Shown here piece after piece: positions 1 to 5,847 of a stretch of DNA of 5,847 bases. A program made the position numbers and the translations under genes. Source of the DNA: Rohdeia sp044358925 (GTDB lineage Bacteria; Planctomycetota; UBA1135; GCA-002686595); contig JBIKNC010000267.1 of NCBI GenBank assembly GCA_044358925.1, positions 1-5,847 of the forward strand, written 5' to 3'. The notes under the pieces were generated by a model. The model worked only from the letters and a program-made list of their open reading frames with translations. It was not told the DNA's origin and did not search any database. The stretch's first letter is position 1. Each line of letters opens with the position of its first letter.

Positions 1-1047
1 CGCTCGCCCCGCCGCGTCGAGTGAGCCGCGGGCGTTCGTGTAGGGCGGCTGGTTCGGCGCCGTGAGCGTGAACAGGAACCACGCATCGGCGACGAGCGGC
101 AGCGTGCCGACACCGATGTCGATGCCGGGCGCGCCGGCGGAGAGCGAACCGAGCACGACGTGCGCGCCGTGCGCCGCGCGCGCTCCGGCGTCGATCGAGA
201 GCGCCGTGCGACCACCGCCGGTGAGCGACGTCGCGCGCGGGAAGCTCACGAGCGGCGCGCGCCGGTGGGTGCCGAGTTCGTAGCCGACGTCGCCGGCCGG
301 AAGCGCCGGCTCGTCGCCTGCCGAGTCGGACAGATCGCCGTCGTAGCGGTAGCGCACCGCGAGCCCCGCCGTCGAGGACGGCTGTGCACCGTTCGCGATG
401 CGCGCGACCTCGGCCGCGCCGAGCGCGCGCGTCCACAGCCGCACGTCGTCGAACGCGCCGTGGAAGAAGCCGCCCGTCGCGAACACGATCCCGCCCACGC
501 CGATGTACGCGTTCGCGAGGTCCCACGGCGCGCCGCTCGATGCGCCGCTCGCGACGCGCCGACCGTCGAGATACACGAGTGTCGCGGACCCGTCGTCGAC
601 CGCCGCGACGTGGTGCCAGCCGCCGTCGGCCAGTGCCTGCGCCGCTCCGCGCGCGAGCGTCGCCGCGCCGCCGGGTGGCTGCGTCTCGAACACGAGTTCG
701 GCGCGCCCGAGTGCGACGGTCGCGCTCAATCGGAAGCCGTCCACGAGAGCCGCGTCCTGGACGCCGACCAGCAGTCCGTCCTGCGACGCGCCGTCGGCGC
801 GCACCCACAGGTCGAACGAGAACTCCGGGGCGCCGCCGAAGCCGAGGATCTCCTTCGCGAGCGCGTAGTCGCCGTCGCCGTCGGCCACGAGGACCTGGGC
901 GGGCGCCGGTGACTGGGCCGCGGCGTGAAGAGCGCCGCTCGCTCCGAGAAGGGTCGCGAGGAGCGCCGCGCGCAGCGCCGCGCGCAGCGCCGCGCGCAGT
1001 GCCGAGCGCAGTGCCGAGCGCAGTGCGGTGGAGAGCATTCGGAGCAT
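1..1047 (-). CDS. Secreted LamG / concanavalin A-like lectin-fold protein, 3' part beyond window
   Basis: This reading frame is open from an ATG at 1047 to the left edge (349 codons, no stop), so the protein is C-terminally incomplete here. Residues 1-44 look like a Sec signal peptide. An Arg-rich N-terminal stretch is followed by a hydrophobic core (LLATLLGASGALHAAA), with likely cleavage before Gln45. Residues about 55-225 match a LamG domain: ADGDGDYAL near the start, FSFDLWVRADG, the WHHVAAV strand at 144-150, VYLDGRRV, and the closing motif FDDVRLWTRAL at 199-209. Next comes YRYDGDLSDSAG and a beta-rich region ending GSLDAAGRA (341-349). That end resembles C-terminal modules I recall from secreted planctomycete proteins. 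The family usually binds carbohydrate or other surface ligands outside the cell; the ligand here is unknown. A second in-frame ATG at 1038 is an alternative start. No Shine-Dalgarno site is visible for either. The gene diverges from the kinase gene, about 200 bp away. Confidence 0.88.
   Translation of the reverse strand, partial: MLRMLSTALRSALRSALRAALRAALRAALLATLLGASGALHAAAQSPAPAQVLVADGDGDYALAKEILGFGGAPEFSFDLWVRADGASQDGLLVGVQDAALVDGFRLSATVALGRAELVFETQPPGGAATLARGAAQALADGGWHHVAAVDDGSATLVYLDGRRVASGASSGAPWDLANAYIGVGGIVFATGGFFHGAFDDVRLWTRALGAAEVARIANGAQPSSTAGLAVRYRYDGDLSDSAGDEPALPAGDVGYELGTHRRAPLVSFPRATSLTGGGRTALSIDAGARAAHGAHVVLGSLSAGAPGIDIGVGTLPLVADAWFLFTLTAPNQPPYTNARGSLDAAGRA
959..1030. repeat. 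12-bp tandem repeat inside the signal peptide of the LamG gene
   Basis: Six consecutive 12-bp units can be aligned. Units at 971-982 and 983-994 are identical (cgcagcgccgcg). Units at 995-1006 and 1007-1018 are identical to each other (cgcagtgccgag) and differ from the first pair at two positions. The flanking units 959-970 (10/12 matches) and 1019-1030 (9/12 matches) are degenerate. On the minus strand each unit keeps the reading frame and encodes four residues, giving RSAL, RSAL, RAAL, RAAL, RAAL, then LATL, at residues 10-33. Because the unit length is a multiple of three, gain or loss of copies would lengthen or shorten the signal peptide without a frameshift. Confidence 0.9.
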
Positions 1048-1247
1048 GGAGAGCGTCGCCTGCGGCGCGTGAAGGGTACCGGCCTGGAACCCGGTGTGCG
1101 GAAGCGATGCGCCCGCGGGTCGCGTGCCTCGCGCGGGTCGCGCCGGGGCCGCGTTCGCTCGCCCACCGTTCGACGTGCTGCGCCTCGTCGAGGATCCGTG
1201 CACAATCTTCGGCGCACTTCGCAGCGAAACGGCGCAGCGCACACGGC
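1048..1247. other. Divergent intergenic region between LamG gene and kinase gene
   Basis: This stretch must hold the promoters of both divergent genes if the assigned starts are right. No hexamer pair matching a sigma-70 promoter at normal spacing was found on either strand. The least GC-rich patch is at about 1201-1210. There cacaat (1201-1206) matches four of six bases of a -10 box on the plus strand, and would place a transcript start about 35 nt before the proposed TTG start of the kinase. The only -35-like hexamer seen, ttcgac at 1169-1174, lies 26 bp upstream of it, which is too far. An 11-bp direct repeat (cgcgggtcgcg at 1114-1124 and 1132-1142) is also present, but in such GC-rich DNA it may be chance. 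The kinase frame stays open through this region, so the coding/non-coding boundary on that side is not certain. Confidence 0.5.
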
Positions 1248-4200
1248 TTGGACCCGCTCAACGAATCGGCACCTGCGTCGGACCAGCGCTTCGATGCGTC
1301 GCTCGACGTGCTCGGGCGCTACCTCGAGTGCCTGCGCGCCGGCGACGAACGCTCGGCGCACGACCTCGCGGAGCGCCACCCGGAGGCGCGCTCCGAACTC
1401 GACGCGGTTCGAGCGGCCTGGCTGCGCCTCGGACCGGTCCTCGACCGCGTGGACGATCTCGGGCTCGCCGAGCGACTGCGCTCGCGCTTCGGCGCCGCCG
1501 TCGATCCGAACATCTCCATCGCCGGGTCGTCGAGCGGCCCGCGCGGCCCGTCGCGCGAGTTCGTCGAGCGCTTCGCGCGCGGCGGCGTGTCGGCCCGGCG
1601 CTACCGCAGTCCGCGCGAGATCGCGCGCGGCGGCATGGGTTCGATCCGCTGTGTGTGGGACAACGACCTGCGCCGCGAACTCGTGATGAAGGCCATGCTG
1701 CTGCCGAGCGATCGCAGCGGCGGCATCGACACGCGCCCGCCGGACGGGCGGCTCCTGTCGCGCTTCCTCGAAGAGGCGCAGATCACGAGCCAACTCGACC
1801 ACCCGGGCATCCTCCCCGTGCACGACATCGGCGTCGACACAGAGGGGCGGCTCTTCTTCACGATGCCGCTCGTCAAGGGCGAAGACCTCGGCAAGGTCAT
1901 CGAGAAGGCGCGGCGCGGCGAGGACCGCTGGGACACCACACGGGTGCTCGGAGCGCTCGTGAAGGCGATGGAGGCCGTCGCGTTCGCGCACAGCCGCGGC
2001 GTCGTGCACCGCGACATCAAGCCCGAGAACATCATGGTCGGTCGCTTCGGCGAGACGTACGTGATGGACTGGGGTCTCGCGCGCGTGCTGGAGCAGGGCG
2101 AACTCGATCCGCGCGACGCTCCGCGCAGCACGTTCGACGCGATCGCCGAGTTGCGCGGCCGCGGTGCGACGGTGAAGGCGGCGGAGCGCACGATTTCGAC
2201 GGAGCGCTCCGAGGACGACGATCCCGAGTCGCCGCACGCGACGCTCGACGGCGACGTGATCGGAACGCCCGGTTACATGGCGCCCGAGCAGGCGCGCGGC
2301 CAGCGCGATCGCGTGGGTCCGCGCGCCGACGTCTATTCGTTCGGCGCGATCCTGTACCAGGTGTTGACGGGCTGCATGCCCTTCAACGACGAGATCTCGA
2401 AGAAGAGCGGACTGTCGCTGCTGGAGCGCGTGCTCGAGATCGAACCGACGCCGCTCCGCAAACTCGAACGCGATCTGCCGGACGAACTCGTCGCCGTGAC
2501 GGAGAAGGCGATGCAGGCGGAGCCCGAGAGGCGTTACCCGTCGGTGCTCGAGCTGCTCGACGACGTGCGCGCGTATCTCGAGGGCCGCGTCGTCAAGGCC
2601 TACGACACGAGTCTGTGGGCGGAGATCACCAAGTGGACCCGCCGCAATCGCCTCGCGACCACGATCATCGCGGTCTCGCTGGCGCTGGGCGGCTGCGGCG
2701 CGGCGCTGTTCGTCTGGCAGTTGCAGGACAGCCTCGACCAGAAGAAGGCGGCGCTCGAGCGCGCCGAGGGTGAGGAACGACGCGCGAACGAAGAGGCCGA
2801 CGCCGCGCGGGCCGCGAAGCGCGAGGCCGAAGAAGCGAGTGCGCAGGCTCAGCGCGAGGCCGAGGCGGCGGTCGAAGCGCGCGCCAACGCACTCGAGCTC
2901 GCCGACGAAGCCGTGCGCGAACGCCGCCTCGCGCTGCAACAGAGCTACGCCTCGAACCTGTCGGCGGTGCAGGCCAGCATCGCGGACAACGACCTGTCCG
3001 AAGCGCGCCGTCGACTCGACTCGTGCCCGCCCGAACTGCGCGGTTGGGAGTTCGACCACCTCTCGCAGCGCGTCGACATGAGCCTGCACTCGTTCGCCGC
3101 GCCGAACGTGCAAGAAGGCGGCGTGCGCGACGTGTCGGTGTCGAGCGACGGACAAGTCGCTTCCGCCGCGCGCGACGGCGTGCACACCTGGGACGGCGAC
3201 TCGGGCGAGCTGCTCGAGAGCTGGCCCGTCCGCGACGCCCTGGGTGTGGACCTCGAGCGCAACGGCGCGTTCGCGATCGCTGTCGAACGCTCGGGGCGCA
3301 TCGTGCGCGTGCGACCGGGGCGCTCGGAGGTCGAAGTCCTGCCTCTCGAGCTGGGCGAGCTCGATCCGACGTCGCGCTTCGCACTGTCGCCGGACGGATC
3401 GACACTCGCCGTCGCACGCAGCGTCGACGGGCGCGCGGCGATCGAACTCGTCACGCTGGCGACGAACGCGCGCGCGGTCGCGACGCTCGACGACGCCGTC
3501 GAAGCCGTCGAGAGCCTGGCGTGGTTCCCGCGCGGACGTCTGCTCGTGCTCGGCTGCCGCTGCAGCGACAGCGCGGGTCCGTTCAACGACGTCGGTCAAC
3601 TCGACACGCTGACGAACAACTTCACACGCCTCGCGCTCGATCTCTCGGGCCGCGTGCGCGACGTCGCGTTCGCTCCGGCGCTCGCGGACGACCGGCGCGT
3701 GATCGCGGCCTGCACGAGCGCCGGTGAACTCGTCGTGTGGGAACTCGAGAACGACGCGATGCTGCTCTACCAGTCGTCGCAGGAGCGCGCGCTGTCGAGC
3801 GTCTGCTTCGGCTCGGATCTCGAACTCGTCTTCGCGGGCACGGAGGCCGGCACACTCGAAGTGTGGGAGATCGAGTCGGCGACGCGGCGCCTCGTGCTGC
3901 GCGGCCACGATCGCGCGATCGTGCACATCGAACACGACGCGCGTCGGCAACAACTCGTCAGCGCGTCGCTCGACGGAACGTTGCGTTCGTGGCCGACGTC
4001 GTCGGGCGACGTCGTTCAGACCATCGAGGGCTCGGCCGCGAGCGACCGCGCGTGGCTGCGCTTCACGCCGGACGGCCGTTCGCTCGTGTTCGGCACGGCG
4101 CAGCGCGCCGAGGTCTGGGACGCCGCGACGTTCCGACTTTCGGCCACCCTGGACACGGGCGGACTCACGCTCGAAGGCGCACACACACTCGACGACGGTT

Positions 4201-5648
4201 TGTTCGTCGGACTCGCACGTCTCGAGGCCGCCAACACCGGTGCGGTCCTGCACGGCCTGCAACAGTGGTCGCTCAACGTCGGCGGGCAGCCGCGCGGGTT
4301 CGGCTTCCTGCCGGGCACACCGAGCGCGAGCGCGCTCTCGTCGCTCGGCGATCTCGCGGTCGCGATCGACGCGCCGAGCGAGCCGTTCGCGCGCGGCAGC
4401 GGGCCGGTCGTGCTCCTCTATTCACTGGGCGGACTCGCGTCGGGCGGCGCCGCGGCCGCGGCGGAGCCGCCGGCGGTGCTCGACGCACTGCACGCGCCGG
4501 TCACCGCACTCGCCTACGACGGCGACGGTCGTCGACTCGTGTGCGCGCACACGGACGGGAGCCTCTCGGTGTGGAGCGCACGCACGCTCGCGCCGATCGC
4601 GACGCTCGTCGCACCGGGTGAGAGTCTGCGCCGGCGCGCACTCGATGCGAGTGCGCTGTTGGCGCGCCGCTTCGTCGCGCGTTCGAGCGGCGCCCCCGTT
4701 CCCGACGCGCCGCTCGGCGGCGTCGAACGCTCGCGCGACGCGGCCGACTGCATCGCGTTCGAGCCGCGCGGCGATCACGTCGTCACCTCGACACCGGACG
4801 GCCGCGTGCGCGTGTGGAACCTCGCGACGCGCGAACTCGTGCGCGAACTCGCGGGCCACGACGAGTCCGTCACGACGCTCGACTTCCACCCGACCGCGCA
4901 GCGCTTCGTCTCGGGTTCGCGCGACGGCACGCTGCGCCTGTGGAACCTCGAACTCGGCGAGAGCCTGTTCGTCGTTCGCGGCCACCGCGGCGCGGTGCTC
5001 GACGCCGTCTTCGATCCGCAGGGCGCGCGTCTCGCGTCGATCGACGAGTCGGGCACCGTGCGTGTGTTCGAGACCGAACCGCAGATCGCGCGCTACGCGA
5101 CGCGCCTCGAGTCCGAGGAGAGCATGGACAGCGCGCTGCCGTTGCTCGTCGGTGTGCTCGACTTCCTCGCGGGCAACAGCGACACGAGCAACGCGCCGCG
5201 CCTCGAGAAGGACCCCGTCAAGACGACGGCCGAGATCCTCGGCCTCGGTTCGCGGCCCGCGCCGCTGCACGACCGCGCGTGGGAAGTCGCGCGCGAACGC
5301 AACCGCAGCGCGAGCGAGTACGCCGACGCCGAACGCTGCGCGCGCGTCGCGTGCATGCTCCTGCCGCAGAACGCGGTGTACGAACGAACGTTCGGTATCG
5401 CGCTGCACCGCGTCGGTCAGTACCGCGAGTCGATCCAACGCCTCGAGAGCAGCTCTCGCCGCCACTCGACCGGCCCGCGCCCCGAAGAGGTCGCCGTGAT
5501 CGGCATGTGCCACGCGCGCCTCGGCAACCTGGAACTCGCCAACACCCACCTCGATCAGGTCGAGGAGATGCTCGGCGATCCGTTCTGGAAGGACGACGCC
5601 GTCGGTCGTGCGTTCGCCGACGAGTTGCGCGGTCTGCTCGAGCAGTGA
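1248..5648 (+). CDS. Membrane-anchored Ser/Thr protein kinase with WD40 repeats and TPR-like tail
   Basis: A protein of about 1466 residues that should phosphorylate Ser/Thr on itself or unknown partners. Residues 12-70 are helical (LGRYLECLRAGDERS, then ERHP), a pattern common before planctomycete kinases. The kinase domain spans about 119-445: glycine loop IARGGMGSI (125-133), Lys148, alpha-C Glu176, HRDIKPEN (254-261), DWG in place of DFG (274-276), APE (345-347) and DVYSFG (361-366). All catalytic residues are present. The DWG-APE interval is about 70 residues and Ser/Thr-rich. A single membrane helix (about 469-490) follows WTRRNR, so the kinase should be cytoplasmic and the rest extracytoplasmic. 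Then come a charged coiled coil (about 493-575), the linker SYASNL...CPPELRGWEF (to about 601), about 14 WD40-like blades (626-1280) and a TPR-like tail (about 1345-1466). The start is chosen at TTG 1248 because upstream codons (including ATG 1107) encode Cys/Arg/Ser-rich sequence that does not look like protein; ATG 1107 remains possible. Confidence 0.93.
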   Translation: MDPLNESAPASDQRFDASLDVLGRYLECLRAGDERSAHDLAERHPEARSELDAVRAAWLRLGPVLDRVDDLGLAERLRSRFGAAVDPNISIAGSSSGPRGPSREFVERFARGGVSARRYRSPREIARGGMGSIRCVWDNDLRRELVMKAMLLPSDRSGGIDTRPPDGRLLSRFLEEAQITSQLDHPGILPVHDIGVDTEGRLFFTMPLVKGEDLGKVIEKARRGEDRWDTTRVLGALVKAMEAVAFAHSRGVVHRDIKPENIMVGRFGETYVMDWGLARVLEQGELDPRDAPRSTFDAIAELRGRGATVKAAERTISTERSEDDDPESPHATLDGDVIGTPGYMAPEQARGQRDRVGPRADVYSFGAILYQVLTGCMPFNDEISKKSGLSLLERVLEIEPTPLRKLERDLPDELVAVTEKAMQAEPERRYPSVLELLDDVRAYLEGRVVKAYDTSLWAEITKWTRRNRLATTIIAVSLALGGCGAALFVWQLQDSLDQKKAALERAEGEERRANEEADAARAAKREAEEASAQAQREAEAAVEARANALELADEAVRERRLALQQSYASNLSAVQASIADNDLSEARRRLDSCPPELRGWEFDHLSQRVDMSLHSFAAPNVQEGGVRDVSVSSDGQVASAARDGVHTWDGDSGELLESWPVRDALGVDLERNGAFAIAVERSGRIVRVRPGRSEVEVLPLELGELDPTSRFALSPDGSTLAVARSVDGRAAIELVTLATNARAVATLDDAVEAVESLAWFPRGRLLVLGCRCSDSAGPFNDVGQLDTLTNNFTRLALDLSGRVRDVAFAPALADDRRVIAACTSAGELVVWELENDAMLLYQSSQERALSSVCFGSDLELVFAGTEAGTLEVWEIESATRRLVLRGHDRAIVHIEHDARRQQLVSASLDGTLRSWPTSSGDVVQTIEGSAASDRAWLRFTPDGRSLVFGTAQRAEVWDAATFRLSATLDTGGLTLEGAHTLDDGLFVGLARLEAANTGAVLHGLQQWSLNVGGQPRGFGFLPGTPSASALSSLGDLAVAIDAPSEPFARGSGPVVLLYSLGGLASGGAAAAAEPPAVLDALHAPVTALAYDGDGRRLVCAHTDGSLSVWSARTLAPIATLVAPGESLRRRALDASALLARRFVARSSGAPVPDAPLGGVERSRDAADCIAFEPRGDHVVTSTPDGRVRVWNLATRELVRELAGHDESVTTLDFHPTAQRFVSGSRDGTLRLWNLELGESLFVVRGHRGAVLDAVFDPQGARLASIDESGTVRVFETEPQIARYATRLESEESMDSALPLLVGVLDFLAGNSDTSNAPRLEKDPVKTTAEILGLGSRPAPLHDRAWEVARERNRSASEYADAERCARVACMLLPQNAVYERTFGIALHRVGQYRESIQRLESSSRRHSTGPRPEEVAVIGMCHARLGNLELANTHLDQVEEMLGDPFWKDDAVGRAFADELRGLLEQ

Positions 5649-5746
5649 GCGGCATCGCGCCGCCACGAGGCCAATGGCGACTGGCAGCCGAGGCTCGCGG
5701 CCGAAGCGGACTTTCAACTCGTCGTTGCTGCGTTCCTTTGCTTTGA
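5649..5746. other. Intergenic DNA after the kinase gene
   Basis: No coding sequence is supported here. A small hairpin can form directly after the stop codon (gcggc 5649-5653 with gccgc 5659-5663, five-base loop), but the stem is short and no T-run follows. From about 5711 rightward the composition turns less GC-rich than anywhere else in the window. Extra CTTTG copies at 5736 and 5741 lead into the inverted repeat, so the repeat element may begin before 5747. Confidence 0.6.
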
Positions 5747-5845
5747 CTTTGCGTCCTTTGCGTCCTTTGCGGTGACGTGCAATGGACCCGTGCTCCGTGG
5801 CCCGTGGCATTGAACGTCACCGCAAAGGACGCAAAGGACGCAAAG
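5747..5845. repeat. Perfect 32-bp inverted repeat built of 9-bp tandem units
   Basis: The left arm 5747-5778 is the exact reverse complement of the right arm 5814-5845, with 35 bp between them. After one mismatch (5779/5813), five further pairs form inside the loop (caatg 5780-5784 with cattg 5808-5812), so the potential stem is about 38 bp. Each arm contains three 9-bp units: CTTTGCGTC twice, then CTTTGCGGT, on the left, mirrored as ACCGCAAAG, GACGCAAAG, GACGCAAAG on the right. Pairing stops at 5746/5846, but the right edge of the window is only two bases further, so the element's outer boundary is not visible. The loop carries three ccgtg copies. It looks like a dispersed palindromic or miniature mobile element. 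It lies 98 bp after the kinase stop and could act as a transcription end, although no T-run follows the stem inside the window. Confidence 0.93.
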
Positions 5846-5847
5846 GA

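Noticed and set aside
160..912. Plus-strand open frames opposite the LamG gene
   Set aside because: Their sequence is low-complexity Arg/Ala/Ser/Pro, while the opposite strand gives a signal peptide and clear LamG motifs.
1114..1142. 11-bp direct repeat (cgcgggtcgcg) in the divergent intergenic region as an operator
   Set aside because: Simple CG-rich sequence expected by chance here; no symmetry or matching regulator supports it.
384..1247. Upstream extension of the kinase frame by 288 codons
   Set aside because: It overlaps the LamG gene antisense and reads as Arg/Ser repeats with no protein-like pattern.
726..4262. Long open frame on the minus strand opposite the kinase gene (over 1100 codons)
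   Set aside because: It is extremely Arg/Ala-rich with no recognisable domain and lies antisense to a gene with clear kinase and WD40 motifs. Strong third-position GC bias removes stops in antisense frames.
5649..5663. Small hairpin right after the kinase stop as an intrinsic terminator
   Set aside because: The stem has only five pairs and no T-run follows; such hairpins are frequent by chance at this GC content.
5218..5820. Minus-strand open frames spanning the kinase 3' end and the palindrome
   Set aside because: They are shadows of the kinase gene; the part over the repeat is just translated 9-bp units (QRTQRTQ, RKGRKGRK).
5736..5847. CRISPR-like repeats at the right edge
   Set aside because: Units are 9 bp, directly adjacent with no spacers, and arranged as an inverted pair rather than a spaced direct array.

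Overview
The window is very GC-rich (roughly 70% by eye, with strong G/C preference at third codon positions). It holds two divergently oriented genes, a short intergenic region between them, and a repeat at the right edge. The gene content points to a member of the Planctomycetota. A giant kinase-WD40 fusion with a DWG activation motif, a secreted LamG protein and the lack of clear Shine-Dalgarno sites all fit that phylum. This assignment is inference from protein style, not from a marker gene.

Left part (1-1047, minus strand): the first 349 codons of a secreted LamG/concanavalin A-like lectin-fold protein, running off the left edge. Its signal peptide is unusual. A 12-bp tandem repeat (about 959-1030) encodes a ladder of Arg-Ser/Ala-Ala-Leu units before the hydrophobic core.

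Middle (1048-1247): a divergent intergenic region of about 200 bp with no convincing promoter. One AT-richer patch at about 1201-1210 could be a -10 region for the rightward gene.

Main part (1248-5648, plus strand): one gene of about 1466 codons, probably starting at TTG. It encodes a membrane-anchored Ser/Thr protein kinase. The order is N-terminal helical segment, complete kinase domain with a long Ser/Thr-rich activation segment, one transmembrane helix, an Ala/Glu/Arg coiled coil, a conserved-looking linker, about 14 WD40-like blades (which would make two seven-bladed propellers) and a TPR-like helical tail. The topology suggests a cytoplasmic kinase coupled to a large extracytoplasmic sensing or scaffold region.

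Right edge (5649-5847): non-coding. About 100 bp after the kinase stop lies a perfect 32-bp inverted repeat (5747-5778 / 5814-5845) whose arms are themselves 9-bp tandem repeats. It can form a long hairpin and looks like a dispersed palindromic element that may also end kinase transcription.

The two genes share only their divergent upstream region. Nothing in the sequence proves a functional link. No tRNA, rRNA, CRISPR, transposase or new multi-gene system was seen.
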